64,000 bases of DNA. Origin: Ectothiorhodospiraceae bacterium BW-2. GTDB lineage: Bacteria > Pseudomonadota > Gammaproteobacteria > Thiohalomonadales > Thiohalomonadaceae. Made by a program: the position numbers and the translations under genes. The DNA is taken from positions 1,178,001 through 1,242,000 of the forward strand of contig CP032507.1 in assembly GCA_008375315.1 (NCBI GenBank). Reading direction: 5' to 3'. This document shows, piece by piece, positions 18,901 through 27,722 of the stretch (position 1 is the stretch's first letter; each line of letters begins with the position of its first letter). A model generated the notes under the pieces. That model saw nothing but the letters and a program-made list of their open reading frames with translations. It had not been told where the DNA came from and ran no database searches.

Positions 18901-19646
18901 TCGCTATTCGCACGCTAACCCGCCGCATGGAGCGCCGAGTCGAGCAGCAGTTAGCGCAGGGGCTGATTAGTGATACCACCGCGCTATCCATTATCAATCT
19001 ACTCCGAGTCGCTCTCACCCTCTCGGTTTGGGGGCTCGGTCTGATTATGCTGCTCTCTACCCTCGGTTTTAATGTTGGCGCGATTTTAGCTGGCCTCGGG
19101 ATTGGTGGTCTAGCGGTAGCAATGGCCGCTAAAACTCTGGTGGGCGATATTTTAGGCGGTATCACCATTATCCTCTCCAAGCTCTTCTGCGTGGGAGATA
19201 AAATCAGCTTCAAACAGGGAACTTATATCGTAAAAGCGATCCATATCCGTTACACCGAGCTAGAAGATTTTAGCTATAACTATCGGGTCACTGTCCCTAA
19301 CTCGCTCCTAGCAGAGAGTGAGGTAGTCAACCTCTCCACCCACCCCGGCTATACCCTATTGACCAATATCCGGCTAGCGGTAAGTAATCCGGCACAACGG
19401 CTGTTTAAAGCGCTGGAGATTATCGAAGAGGTGATTCAGGCCGAACCCGGAGCTCGGTTTATTTGGGTCAAACACGACCACTTTGACGACTACAGCTTTG
19501 TGCTGCGCATGCACTACGATGTGTTGGAGTTCAAACAGCGCAATCGGGTCGAGACGGCGATTAATGCCGAAATCGTACGCCGCTTTCAAGAGGAGCAGAT
19601 AAAATTCACCTCGACCGATCTGTCGCTGGTTTTAAGAGCCCCCTAA
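15933..19646 (+). CDS. Large MscS-family mechanosensitive channel, MscK-like
   Basis: Protein of 1237 residues, close to E. coli MscK (about 1120) in layout. A signal peptide (LLLSLIVITLLSQNALAQ) is followed by about 900 residues of glutamine-rich periplasmic coiled coil, then several transmembrane helices from about 970 and the MscS core: the pore helix GAILAGLGIGGLAVAMAAKT, DILGGITIILSKLFCVGD in the beta domain, and a C-terminal alpha/beta domain. It would release solutes on osmotic downshock. The Q tracts are coded by mixed CAG/CAA codons, so they are not simple triplet expansions. Monocistronic. Confidence 0.9.
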   Translation: MISIAIPRLNRLLLSLIVITLLSQNALAQTEAVAEKPTEPQPTPLHLLTNEALLQQAEEQLSKLEYHYFAHSREIEEFEFQRERLQQQAKLKQFSKAEQSQDDTEPQQQAQLEQQLEQLRSYQQHLEQQRSLATDHLAAINRFVALLNRAIAQKETLLHYQREAARRQADGTLKQENLPKALSKWVINKRVESYENRLQQMQQAIVEVQQSLTTLTEQSEALQLTLNDKERDRRLLSQRLEQMAQQQQLQQRFQALSASALEQKMAELNREQTWIEKTLNQHLQDITQQIEQFESWQQQWQTPTQQQPSTSNEPSADSDLIALTQQLEQQQQQQRQWQQQLPKLQQQIEAAESDAALLLQQLFPLEVARTVMAQQQPSSETATEASQRLSASELTTLMGELDRYRQWNEQQQKQLIQIAQTIDQQQQQLQQRQLHQQMITQTAAQKEQWQDELSQIATTEVMAQFNDLKQQWQQQQQQLQQSQQQRQQAQKSQQQLQQQWLALQDPLLPQLTSNANAGHEQLIELFQFANIELPPELKQQANTEPQTDVPPSPSQTEPPLPPWEQQLQQLHQRQSSLRGRSRFESQQQQLERQQVEQLQQLIALEQSYLEQLNQSYLLAERRALIATELKKRVSQGETIEFPEPAQITTALKQTESEEALKQREQTLARLNHYRYYLEQRQLSPAKESTEPAEPEHGETAADPYLQLASQVGEQLDMMQQIDKLAAESQVEFAQLPAVEQSAQQQAAKRQLEQENSLLERAMAFFHGSEQLNTLNAIMAQYYLELARLRQQQQNLQQRQQRVERLVETTEQLRPQLEGSLATLKQQLQQLELDYEQELLIGKMALVPAESESLRQLFEAKYGLRPLQPPALPAAKREAYLYLLQQRLQILNYRIEAARRWSGWIESYLQQGLAQQSGQFQQHLTKLAVEMNHLKRQIEFIVGSSDETASPQSQGELHRLRHDRLTLYHNTLVMIGIKLLLIVVLTLGLLFAIRTLTRRMERRVEQQLAQGLISDTTALSIINLLRVALTLSVWGLGLIMLLSTLGFNVGAILAGLGIGGLAVAMAAKTLVGDILGGITIILSKLFCVGDKISFKQGTYIVKAIHIRYTELEDFSYNYRVTVPNSLLAESEVVNLSTHPGYTLLTNIRLAVSNPAQRLFKALEIIEEVIQAEPGARFIWVKHDHFDDYSFVLRMHYDVLEFKQRNRVETAINAEIVRRFQEEQIKFTSTDLSLVLRAP

Positions 19647-19651
19647 GGGGG
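19639..19651. terminator. Possible hairpin at the mscK-like stop codon
   Basis: CCCCC and GGGGG enclose the TAA stop itself, in a 50-bp gap between convergent genes. The stem is only 5 bp and lacks a T-run, so terminator function is tentative. Confidence 0.25.
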
Positions 19652-19697
19652 AACCTTCGCCTATCTTTAGGTCGTTATGGCTGATGGTCAACCTCTC

Positions 19698-21056
19698 TTA
19701 TGTGGCGAAATAGTCGATAAAAAACTGCGCCTTCTGCTCCATCTCGGCGTACTCCTGCTCACTATCGGAGCCGATGGTAATGCCGCCGCCGGCATGAAAG
19801 TGGATGCGATGGTGGTGGGTATAGGCGCTACGAATGGCGATGTTAGTCTCCATGCGGCCATCCGCACTCACATAGCCGAGACTACCACAGTAGAGATTCC
19901 GCGCCCCATGCTCTAGTTCGGCAATAATCTCCATCGCCCGAATTTTAGGTGCGCCGGTGACCGATCCCCCAGGGAAAGCGTCGGCTAATAGCTGTAACGG
20001 AGAGCTCTTCGCCGAGAGCCGTCCTGTGACGGTGCTAACTAGATGGTGTACATTAGGATGGCTCTGTAGAGCACAGAGCGCTGGCACCTTCACCGAACCG
20101 ATGTCGCAATGGCGGCCAATATCGTGCCGCAATAGATCGACAATCATCACATTTTCGGCCCTATCTTTGCAGCTTAGCTGTAGCTCACGCGCTAGCTGCT
20201 GATCCCGCTCTGCCTGCGCATGGCGAGGTCGAGTCCCCTTAATCGGTTCCGTCACCACCTCGCCATCGGCGCTGACACGCAAAAAGCGCTCCGGCGAGTG
20301 GCTCAGTAGCGCCTCCCCCTGCGGTAGCCGCATAAAGGCTCCGAAGGGGGCACTCTGACGCTGGCGTATTCCACAATAGGCATGCCACGGATCACCGCGA
20401 TAGCGAATCGAGTAGCGACGGGTTAAGTTAATTTGGTAGCAGTCGCCCTGACGCAGGTAGTGCTGTATGCGGCCAAAGGCGTGGTGATACTCCGCGTTGG
20501 TTAATGAGTGGCTAAGTTGACCGACCGTGGTAAAGGGAGCCGTGTCAAAGGCTCGACTGAAGCGCTCAGGGGCTAAGAGCCTTGCTCGCAGCGCCTGTAG
20601 CTCCGCCGTTGCATACGCCTCAGGCAGCATCACCACCCACCACGACTGCTGTCGCAGGTGATCGACCACTACCGCCCAACCGTAGAGCCCGAGCGCCATC
20701 TGCGGCAGTTCGCTAGGGTAAGCGCTGTTTAACTCATACCCCCAATAGCCGGCTAGTCCGCCGCCAAAGGGGAGCTCGGCGGGCGGGTTAGGCCACTGCC
20801 AGCGCTGCAATAGCTGCTGCGCTAGCATAAAGGGGTCGCCCTGCAGCGGCTCTATCGCCCCTTGGCGCAACTGTAGATAGCTGCGACACTGGCTATCGGT
20901 CAGTAGCGTCGCTAGCGGTGCGGCTAACAGAATATCGTAACGATCACCATAGCTACGCGAGGAGCCGCTATCGAGCCATAGACTCCACGGCTCGGTTGCA
21001 AAGGGGGCAAACAGTATCGCCGAATCTGGCCGATAGGGGAGCGGCGTTAGTTGCAA
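19698..21056 (-). CDS. pabB: Aminodeoxychorismate synthase component I
   Basis: Converts chorismate and ammonia to 4-amino-4-deoxychorismate in folate synthesis. The 452-residue protein has the chorismate-binding domain: RYSIRYRGDPWHAYCGIR region, SPERFLRV, PIKGTRPRHA (the Lys here marks PabB; anthranilate synthase has Ala), DRAENVMIVDLLRHDIGR and FPGGSVTGAPKIRAMEII. The N-terminal half contains LDSGSSRSYGDRYDIL, as in PabB. The start appears to be TTG at 21054-21056, overlapping the end of the ParA-like gene by 10 bp, because family sequence begins almost at once and no ATG is available. Confidence 0.93.
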   Translation of the reverse strand: MQLTPLPYRPDSAILFAPFATEPWSLWLDSGSSRSYGDRYDILLAAPLATLLTDSQCRSYLQLRQGAIEPLQGDPFMLAQQLLQRWQWPNPPAELPFGGGLAGYWGYELNSAYPSELPQMALGLYGWAVVVDHLRQQSWWVVMLPEAYATAELQALRARLLAPERFSRAFDTAPFTTVGQLSHSLTNAEYHHAFGRIQHYLRQGDCYQINLTRRYSIRYRGDPWHAYCGIRQRQSAPFGAFMRLPQGEALLSHSPERFLRVSADGEVVTEPIKGTRPRHAQAERDQQLARELQLSCKDRAENVMIVDLLRHDIGRHCDIGSVKVPALCALQSHPNVHHLVSTVTGRLSAKSSPLQLLADAFPGGSVTGAPKIRAMEIIAELEHGARNLYCGSLGYVSADGRMETNIAIRSAYTHHHRIHFHAGGGITIGSDSEQEYAEMEQKAQFFIDYFAT

Positions 21057-21697
21057 GGCGACGCTGTTCTCACCCAGTCGATAATCGGCTGCCAGCTATG
21101 GCAGTCGCTCTGCACCCGCTGCTCCGGCAGCTCGACGATCCCCATCCCCTCCGAAGCAGAGAGGAGGTAGTTGGTCGTCTCGCGCAGTTGGCCGATGATC
21201 GGAAACCGAATCTGCTCTAGTCGCCGTAGCAGCTCACGATGGATTCCTACTTGGGGGCGAACCCGATTGGCCACTAACGCAATCGGTTTATCGATCATAG
21301 CCTGCTGCGCCGTGGCCGCTAGGGTAAAACAGAAACGGGTCAAGGCGCTAGAATCGACCGGTGAGAGCAGCGCTGGAATAACTAACTGATCGGCCGTCTG
21401 TATCAGGTAGTGAACCTCCTCTGGGCGCAGACTGCCGGGGGTGTCGAGTAGAATATATCCCTGCTGGTGCCGCGCCGCTCTTAACTCCCCCTCTAACTGC
21501 TCGAATCGCAGCCGGTGGCAGCAAAGTTTGGGCAGCGACTCTGGGCGGCGGCGAATCCAGTCGCTCAACGAGCCTTGATCATCAAGATCAAAGAAGGTGA
21601 TTCTCTGCCCCGCCCGCTGCAAAAATAGCCCTAAGTTGAGGGTAAAGGTGGTCTTGCCCGCCCCCCCTTTGGTATTTATGGTGGCAACCACTGCCAT
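21047..21697 (-). CDS. ParA/MinD-like P-loop ATPase
   Basis: 216 residues starting with the deviant Walker A motif NTKGGAGKTTFTLNLG, then FDLDDQGSLSDWIRRRPE and the Walker B-like ILLDTPGSL. It belongs to the short, orphan ParA group: no ParB or centromere-like repeat is next to it. Such proteins position plasmids, chemoreceptor arrays or other cargo; the cargo here is unknown. It is translationally linked to pabB downstream by a 10-bp overlap, which is probably positional rather than functional. Confidence 0.85.
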   Translation of the reverse strand: MAVVATINTKGGAGKTTFTLNLGLFLQRAGQRITFFDLDDQGSLSDWIRRRPESLPKLCCHRLRFEQLEGELRAARHQQGYILLDTPGSLRPEEVHYLIQTADQLVIPALLSPVDSSALTRFCFTLAATAQQAMIDKPIALVANRVRPQVGIHRELLRRLEQIRFPIIGQLRETTNYLLSASEGMGIVELPEQRVQSDCHSWQPIIDWVRTASPCN

Positions 21698-21734
21698 ATC
21701 TATTTATCGCTCCTTTCAAATCCGCGCCGGTTAG

Positions 21735-22220
21735 CTACTCGTTTAAGCTAAGCCGCATAATGACTCCATCTTCCCGACCGTAGGCTGCCGGATAGTAGTC
21801 GCGTCTGATCGCTATCTGTTCAAATCCTATCCTAGCATAGAGGCTCATCGCCACAATATTAGAGATCCGCACTTCCAAAAAGAGCACTCTCACCCCCGAT
21901 TGAGTCAGCCGATTAACCACCTCCAGCAGCAGCCAGCGCCCTAAACCTCGCCCCTGATAGTTAGGATGAATGGCCAGATTGTGTAGATGCCCCTCATCCA
22001 GAACCTGCGCACTGATGGTATAGCCTACCACCTCCTCTGCCAGCAACAACACTCGACAGTCGTAACTACCCTCCTTTAGGGTGGCCAAAAAGAGCGCTTC
22101 ACTCCAGCCAAAAGGGGCGACCTGTGCCTCAATCGCCGCCACGGCTGGTAGCTGTTCAAGTCGCATTAAAGAGTACTCAAGCTGCTCCAAACTACTCGCC
22201 GATATTAAACTGCCGCACAC
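21735..22220 (-). CDS. rimI: Ribosomal protein S18 alanine N-acetyltransferase-like GNAT enzyme
   Basis: 161-residue GNAT acetyltransferase. The acetyl-CoA loop reads HPNYQGRGLGRWLL, followed by LEVRISNIVAMSLYARIGFEQIAIRRDYYP, the RimI hallmark (NxxAxxLYxxxGF and R.xYY). RimI acetylates the N terminus of ribosomal protein S18. A tsaB gene lies about 3.5 kb further on in the same orientation, where rimI and tsaB are often close neighbours. An internal ATG 18 codons in could be the start, but the first ATG is kept. Confidence 0.85.
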   Translation of the reverse strand: MCGSLISASSLEQLEYSLMRLEQLPAVAAIEAQVAPFGWSEALFLATLKEGSYDCRVLLLAEEVVGYTISAQVLDEGHLHNLAIHPNYQGRGLGRWLLLEVVNRLTQSGVRVLFLEVRISNIVAMSLYARIGFEQIAIRRDYYPAAYGREDGVIMRLSLNE

Positions 22221-22254
22221 TTTGCCTTAACACGATTGCCCGCCTCAACTCGGC

Positions 22255-23577
22255 TTACATCACCACTGCCCGTAGTGAGTTCGGTAGCGCTTCGGTAATC
22301 TTAACCTGCACAAAACGACCCATCAGCTCACTCGAGCCACTAAAATTGACCACACGATTATTCTCAGTCCGCCCTGCTAGCTGCGCCGGATCTTTTTTTG
22401 ACGGTCTCTCGACCAAAATAGTCTGTTCACTCCCCACCATCGCTCGGCTAATCGCCGCTCCCTGACGGTTTAATAGCTGCTGTAACTCGCTCAAACGCCC
22501 TTTTTTGACCGATAGCGGTACATCATCGATCATGGATGCCGCTGGAGTTCCCGGACGGGGGCTATAGATAAAGCTAAAACTGTGGTCAAATCCGATCTCC
22601 TCAATTAGCGCCATAGTCGCCCGATGATCCTCTCCGCTCTCACCGGGAAAACCGACAATAAAGTCCGATGAGAGCGATAGCCCCGGACGCGCCTGACGCA
22701 GACGACGAATCTTCTGTTTATACTCTAGCGCGGTATGGCCGCGCTTCATGAGGCTCAAGATGCGATCTGATCCCGACTGCAACGGTAGATGGAGAAAGCT
22801 AACTAGCTGCGGCACTTCAGCATAGGCCTCAATCAGGCTGTCACTCAGCTCGACTGGGTGGGAGGTGGTAAAGCGAATTCGGTCAATACCCTCAATCGCC
22901 GCCACAAAGTGGATTAATAGCGCCAAATCGGCCACACCGCCATCGGCCATCGGCCCGCGATAGGCGTTTACATTTTGCCCTAATAGGTTGACTTCGCGCA
23001 CCCCCTGTTCGGCTAACTGCGCGACTTCGGCAATGATATCATCGAACGGGCGACTCACCTCATCGCCCCTCGTATAGGGGACGACACAGAAGGTGCAATA
23101 TTTAGAGCACCCCTCCATCACCGAGACATAGGCCGATGGCCCTGTCGCGTGGGGCTGCGGCAGATAGTCAAACTTCTCGATTTCGGGAAATGAGATATCG
23201 ACCACCGCCCGCCGTTCAGCCCAGACCTGCGCGACCATCTCCGGTAGGCGGTGCAGCGTCTGTGGGCCGAAGATAATATCGACAAAGGGGGCACGACGAC
23301 GAATCGCCTCCCCCTCTTGACTTGCGACACAGCCGCCGACGGCGATCACCAGTGTCGGGCTACGAAGCTTCAGAGGCCGCCACATCCCTAACTGGGTAAA
23401 CAGCTTCTCTTGTGCCTTCTCCCTGACCGAGCAGGTGTTAAGTAGCAATAGATCGGCCTCTTCGGCACTGGCGACCGGCTCAATCCCGTGCGCGGCGCGT
23501 AGGCCATCGACTAGCCGCGATGAGTCGTACTCATTCATCTGACAGCCAAATGTTTTTATATAGAGTTTTTTTACCAT
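22255..23577 (-). CDS. miaB: tRNA-2-methylthio-N6-dimethylallyladenosine synthase
   Basis: Radical-SAM methylthiotransferase that modifies A37 of tRNAs reading UNN codons, using two [4Fe-4S] clusters. The N-terminal UPF0004 domain starts [20 protein letters not shown] with Cys residues of the auxiliary cluster (also NTCSVREKA and AVGGCVASQ); the radical SAM motif is [17 protein letters not shown]; a TRAM domain ends the protein. I start at the ATG at 23577 because it matches the family; an upstream in-frame start at 23595 would add six residues. The tRNA-Phe in this window is itself a MiaB substrate type. Confidence 0.96.
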   Translation of the reverse strand: MVKKLYIKTFGCQMNEYDSSRLVDGLRAAHGIEPVASAEEADLLLLNTCSVREKAQEKLFTQLGMWRPLKLRSPTLVIAVGGCVASQEGEAIRRRAPFVDIIFGPQTLHRLPEMVAQVWAERRAVVDISFPEIEKFDYLPQPHATGPSAYVSVMEGCSKYCTFCVVPYTRGDEVSRPFDDIIAEVAQLAEQGVREVNLLGQNVNAYRGPMADGGVADLALLIHFVAAIEGIDRIRFTTSHPVELSDSLIEAYAEVPQLVSFLHLPLQSGSDRILSLMKRGHTALEYKQKIRRLRQARPGLSLSSDFIVGFPGESGEDHRATMALIEEIGFDHSFSFIYSPRPGTPAASMIDDVPLSVKKGRLSELQQLLNRQGAAISRAMVGSEQTILVERPSKKDPAQLAGRTENNRVVNFSGSSELMGRFVQVKITEALPNSLRAVVM

Positions 23578-23616
23578 CGTCTCTCTTATCTTCAAATAAA
23601 AATTAAGCTGTTCCCA

Positions 23617-25173
23617 TTAATAGAGCCCTAGATGTTGCAATGTATTCGGACCTGCCACCCCATCCACCCCTAAAGTGTGCTGCCTCTGATAACGGCGTAC
23701 CGCCGCCTCGACCTCCTCCTCATAGAGGCCATCAATCTCCCCCTGATAGTGGCCTAGCGCTTTAAGCCGCTGCTGCAGCCTCTCGACCTGAAAGCCATTG
23801 GCCCCCCGCTGTAGCAGATAGCCCCCCTGACGCCCCTTCTGCGCCTGATAGAAACGCTGCTTTTGAGTCTTAATGTAGCTTTTAGCCTCAGCCGCTGGAG
23901 CGGTCTGAATATCGACCATCTGTTGACTATCGATGTTTAGCGCTTCAATTTTTCGTGCTAGCGCCTCGCTTTTTAGACTCCGATTCTGCTGCGCTAACTG
24001 CTGCGCTAACTGCCGCAGATTATTGAGCGCCTGCTCCTGCTCACCCTGCTCAAATTGGCGCAAAAATTGCGATTGCTCCGCTTCGGCAGCAATTAAGATC
24101 GCCTCGCTAAGCGTGGCGTGCTGTAGCGCCTCATCGGCCTGCTGTGATGATTCGACCACCGTGACCGACCACGGTAGGTTTTGATTCACCTCGGCCCCTC
24201 TAAGCTTATCCCGATAGCTAAACTGTAGCTCGCCTAGCGCCACGGTACCTACCTGCTGCGGCGATAGCTGTAGCTGTAGCAACAGTGATCGCTCCTCTCC
24301 GGCGTAGAACTCCTCTAGCTCAATGCGGGTACACGCCCCACTATCGACAGCCGGATAGCCATAGACCTTAACATCGCTCACCGCCATAGTGGCTCTAAAG
24401 CAGGCGCTAACACCACTAGCTACCGTCTGCGCTAATGAACTTAGCTCCTGCTGAAACAGCCGCGTCAACTGCTGCGGGTTTTCGATAAAGTAGTAGCGGC
24501 CATGGCCATGTTCGGCGATTGTCTGCATGAGATCTTCGTTATAGTCGAGCCCTAGCCCTAGCGTGGTGACCGCAATACCGCGTTCGTGCCAGCGACGAAT
24601 ATCGGCGTAGATCTGTGCCGGTCGAGTCACGCCCGCATTCGCTAACCCATCCGATAGCAGTAGCACCCGATTCACCCCTTGCGCTAACAAAGCATCGCTC
24701 ACCTGCTCCGCCCCCGCCATGAGGCCGCCGTGGAGGTTCGTTGCCCCCCTAGGGGTTAAGCTCTCAATCTGCTGCTGAATCAATCGGGTCGCCTCCCCCA
24801 CTGGGGCCGAAGGCCAGAGGCGGTTAATCTCGTCATCATAGGCGATAATACCGAGCAGATCGCTCGGCTGCAGCTGCGCTACCAGCGCTGAGGCCGCCTG
24901 CTGTAGATAGCCCATCTTACCCGCCTCAGCCATCGAACCGGAGCGATCTAGGACTAGCGAGAGATTTAGGCGCGGCCGCGGCCGCTCTATGAGGCTCTGA
25001 GCCTCAACCACGGCAAATTTTACCAGTAGATAGTAGCTCTGCGCTCTATCCGCCACAATCGCTTCACGCTCACCACTCATCTGGGCGGTCACCGTTACCG
25101 AGGCTGATACCGATACCGGTACCGATACCAAAGCTAATCCGAGCCAAAACAGCCCCATTAGTCGTTGTGCCAT
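23617..25173 (-). CDS. Exported VWA-domain protein with C-terminal peptidoglycan-binding domain
   Basis: 518 residues: a signal peptide (LMGLFWLGLALVSVPVSVSAS), a von Willebrand A domain with the MIDAS motif DRSGSM and the later Thr and Asp (PRGATNLHGGL, LLLSDGLANAG), a beta-rich middle, a helical Q-rich stretch (about 350-430), and a PG_binding_1 domain (LQQRLKALGHYQGEIDGLYEEEVEAAVRRYQ in two parts). It probably sits in the periplasm and binds partners at the cell wall in a metal-dependent way. Its first 16 bases overlap the YcgN-like gene, with which it is co-transcribed. Confidence 0.85.
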   Translation of the reverse strand: MAQRLMGLFWLGLALVSVPVSVSASVTVTAQMSGEREAIVADRAQSYYLLVKFAVVEAQSLIERPRPRLNLSLVLDRSGSMAEAGKMGYLQQAASALVAQLQPSDLLGIIAYDDEINRLWPSAPVGEATRLIQQQIESLTPRGATNLHGGLMAGAEQVSDALLAQGVNRVLLLSDGLANAGVTRPAQIYADIRRWHERGIAVTTLGLGLDYNEDLMQTIAEHGHGRYYFIENPQQLTRLFQQELSSLAQTVASGVSACFRATMAVSDVKVYGYPAVDSGACTRIELEEFYAGEERSLLLQLQLSPQQVGTVALGELQFSYRDKLRGAEVNQNLPWSVTVVESSQQADEALQHATLSEAILIAAEAEQSQFLRQFEQGEQEQALNNLRQLAQQLAQQNRSLKSEALARKIEALNIDSQQMVDIQTAPAAEAKSYIKTQKQRFYQAQKGRQGGYLLQRGANGFQVERLQQRLKALGHYQGEIDGLYEEEVEAAVRRYQRQHTLGVDGVAGPNTLQHLGLY

Positions 25174-25619
25174 GCGATGATATACTCCTCTAGATCGTCA
25201 ATGTCCTCAATAGACTCTTCCGAAATCGCCAGATGGTAGATGCTCATGCCGGCCTCTTCCACCGACTCATCACGATGACTAATGAGCGGATGCCATGAAG
25301 GCAACGGCTTACCCTCGGCCCGCAGACGGTAGGCGCAGCTCGGAGGCATCCAGTCGAGCAGAGCGATATTCTCAGGCCGAATCGTCACACACTCCGGCAC
25401 CTGGTCACTACGGGTCTCATAGATTTGACACCCCCCCCGATCACCACGATAGTAGCGACAGGCGACCGCCGTCAGTGCCCGCTCGCCACTCTCTTCATCC
25501 TCTAGCTGTAGCAGACAGCAGCGACCACAACGATCGCAGAGCAGCTCCCACTCCAGCAGGGTTAACTCGTGCAGGGGGCGTTGCCAAAACGGTACCCCCT
25601 CGTTAGCTATTTTAGCCAC
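25158..25619 (-). CDS. YcgN-family cysteine cluster protein (UPF0260)
   Basis: 153-residue cytosolic protein with the conserved CxxCxxCC arrangement (LLCDRCGRCC), then ACRYYRGDRGGCQIYETR, VPECVTIRP and LDWMPPSCAYRL, a pattern typical of YcgN/UPF0260 and likely to hold a metal cluster. The function is not established in any organism I know of. It overlaps tsaB (8 bp) upstream and the VWA gene downstream, so translation is probably coupled. Confidence 0.88.
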   Translation of the reverse strand: MAKIANEGVPFWQRPLHELTLLEWELLCDRCGRCCLLQLEDEESGERALTAVACRYYRGDRGGCQIYETRSDQVPECVTIRPENIALLDWMPPSCAYRLRAEGKPLPSWHPLISHRDESVEEAGMSIYHLAISEESIEDIDDLEEYIIAWHND

Positions 25620-26283
25620 ACTGCACCACCTGCTGACGCAAATAGACCGGCTCTAGTTCGGTTGCCGCTACGGCAAAATGGGGTTCGTGCGCCACCATGG
25701 TGGCTAGGGCTGCGGCATCAGGATAGTCGTAATCGCTCCACTCGACCCTCAATCCTACCCCGTTCAAATGCTCTGTTAGGGCGGTACGATACTCCCCGAG
25801 CACACCCGCTAAGCACCACTGCCCCTCTCGGGGTAGCTGTAGCCTATCTAGTGGCGCAACCTCTTCGGCGATGGCCTCTACGACTCGCCCCTGCGCTAGT
25901 TTAAATCCGCCCCAATAGAGCTCTCCCATGCGGGCGTCGAGTGCCACCAAAATCTGTTCACTCCCCTGCTGCTGCCATAGACCGGCGGCGATTATCGCCA
26001 GTGTTGAGCGGGGGTAGATCGGCAACTGGTGAGCAAAGGCGAGCCCTTGTGCTACCGCCACGGCCACTCGTACGCCGGTAAAGGCGCCAGGCCCACGACT
26101 ACAGCAGATACCATCGAGCTGCGATAGCTCCACCTCCCCCTGCTGTAACAGCGATTGAACCATCGGCAGCAGCAGGCGGGTATGCTCGCGGGGGGCAAGT
26201 TCAAAGCGACGCAACAGCTCGCCATCGAGCCATAATGCCGCCGAGCAAGCGTCGGTCGCACTATCGATCGCCAATAGTTTCAT
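25612..26283 (-). CDS. tsaB: tRNA threonylcarbamoyladenosine biosynthesis protein TsaB
   Basis: 223-residue partner of TsaD in forming t6A at position 37 of ANN-decoding tRNAs. The ASKHA-fold N terminus reads LLAIDSATDACSAALW, followed by HTRLLLPMVQSLL and SRGPGAFTGVRVAVAVAQGLA, all diagnostic. Length agrees with E. coli TsaB (231). It is followed by the YcgN-like gene with an 8-bp overlap and preceded by the permease gene at 12 bp. Confidence 0.95.
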   Translation of the reverse strand: MKLLAIDSATDACSAALWLDGELLRRFELAPREHTRLLLPMVQSLLQQGEVELSQLDGICCSRGPGAFTGVRVAVAVAQGLAFAHQLPIYPRSTLAIIAAGLWQQQGSEQILVALDARMGELYWGGFKLAQGRVVEAIAEEVAPLDRLQLPREGQWCLAGVLGEYRTALTEHLNGVGLRVEWSDYDYPDAAALATMVAHEPHFAVAATELEPVYLRQQVVQCG

Positions 26284-26295
26284 AGCCTCACCCTG

Positions 26296-27354
26296 TCACT
26301 CTGCCGGCTCCGGCTGGTGGCTCGGCCAAGAGCTAATCACCGCATTAACCAGTGTCGCGAGCGGAATGGCAAAGAAGATCCCCCAAAAGCCCCAAAAACC
26401 GCCAAAAATCAGAATTGCGACAATAATCGCTACCGGATGGAGGTTGACCACTTCAGAGAAGAGCAGCGGCACTAAGATGTTGCCATCCAGCGCCTGAATT
26501 AGCAGATAGACCCCCATTAACCAAGCAAAATCGCCACTCCAACCCCACTGAAAATAGCCTATCACCGCAACCGGAATGGTCACCACTGCCGCGCCGATAT
26601 AGGGCACCAGCACCGATAGCCCGATAGCGACCGCTAGTAGGGTGGTATATTTCACGCCTAAAATAGTAAAGGCGATATAGGTCGCCCCACCGACAATCAC
26701 AATTTCGTAAATTTTACCGCGAATATAGTTGCCAATCTGCTCATCGACCTCGCGCCATACGCGAGCGCTTAAGTTGTGATCTCGGGGTAAGAAACCGCGA
26801 AACCAGCCGAGAATCGCCCCTTTATCCTTTAGGAAGAAGAAGACTAACAGCGGCACCAAAATCAGGTAGATGAGGAGGGTAATAATCCCCGGGATCGAGG
26901 AGAGCGACATCGACAACACCATCTGTCCCATCGAAGCGACCTCTCGTTGTACCCCCGATACCAACTCGTTAATCATCGTTGTCGAAATAATCGGATAGTG
27001 ATCTGGCAGTGCCATTAACAGCTCTTTCCCCTGAGCAAGGTAGTTAGGCGACTCTCGAAATAGATCTGATACCTGAGTCCAGAGCATCGGCGAGAGGCCA
27101 AAAATGAGCAGCACCAGCAGCGCCATAAAGATGCCAAAGACTATCAAGACTAGCGGCAGTCGCGAGCGTTCAGGGCGCTCATGCTTTTTGATAATGCCAT
27201 CGAGCAGATAGGCAAAGACGATCGCCACCAGTACCGGTGTCAACATTTCGCCCAATAGAAGCACCACCCCGAAGCCGAGCAGTAGTAGCAGGGATAATAG
27301 GATAATCTGTGGATCGGAGAAGTAGCGCTCAAACCAGTCGCGAATTAGGCGCAT
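26296..27354 (-). CDS. AI-2E-family (PerM-like) membrane permease
   Basis: 352-residue polytopic membrane protein with about eight hydrophobic segments. It shows the family's large central soluble stretch and the conserved C-terminal motifs YIGAAVVTIPVAVIGYFQ and NILVPLLFSE followed by LHPVAIIVAILIFGGFWGFWG. Members export or exchange small molecules; the substrate is not predictable. It overlaps the small hypothetical gene upstream by 10 bp and belongs to the same transcription unit. Confidence 0.9.
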   Translation of the reverse strand: MRLIRDWFERYFSDPQIILLSLLLLLGFGVVLLLGEMLTPVLVAIVFAYLLDGIIKKHERPERSRLPLVLIVFGIFMALLVLLIFGLSPMLWTQVSDLFRESPNYLAQGKELLMALPDHYPIISTTMINELVSGVQREVASMGQMVLSMSLSSIPGIITLLIYLILVPLLVFFFLKDKGAILGWFRGFLPRDHNLSARVWREVDEQIGNYIRGKIYEIVIVGGATYIAFTILGVKYTTLLAVAIGLSVLVPYIGAAVVTIPVAVIGYFQWGWSGDFAWLMGVYLLIQALDGNILVPLLFSEVVNLHPVAIIVAILIFGGFWGFWGIFFAIPLATLVNAVISSWPSHQPEPAE

Positions 27355-27716
27355 GGGGGTAACTCCGGTAGCTCACCACCCTGCTGCTGATAGTGGCGTC
27401 GAAATAGCTGTTCTAGATCATCAATGACCGCGCTAGCCTCTCGCCCCTGCAGTAGATGTTCGCTCACTAGCGCCGAGGTTTCGTGTAACATTTTGCTGCG
27501 ATCAAGCATATAAAATACCCGTGATAATCGTTTAATTGCGCCAATCACGCTCTCCTGTTCTGGTCGGGATTCGAACTCTGGTTGCGGCAGTGACAGCGCT
27601 ACCGCCGCCCCATACTGTTGGCGCAAAAATTTGCCAAAATCGACTAGCTGCCGCCGCCGCGGCTCATCTAACTCAGCCGCCAGTACAGCTAACTCATCTA
27701 AGGGAGAGAGTGACAT
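27345..27716 (-). CDS. Conserved-looking small hypothetical protein
   Basis: 123 residues, predicted soluble and helical. The N terminus (LDELAVLAAELDEPRRRQLVDFGKFLRQQYG in two parts) resembles the short helical segments found in toxin-antitoxin or DUF2281-like proteins, but I cannot assign a family. A middle stretch with RVFYMLDRSKMLHETSALVSEHLLQG looks conserved. Overlap with the permease gene and a 6-bp gap to the LysR gene indicate a real gene in an operon. Confidence 0.6.
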   Translation of the reverse strand: MSLSPLDELAVLAAELDEPRRRQLVDFGKFLRQQYGAAVALSLPQPEFESRPEQESVIGAIKRLSRVFYMLDRSKMLHETSALVSEHLLQGREASAVIDDLEQLFRRHYQQQGGELPELPPCA

Positions 27717-27722
27717 CGCCGC

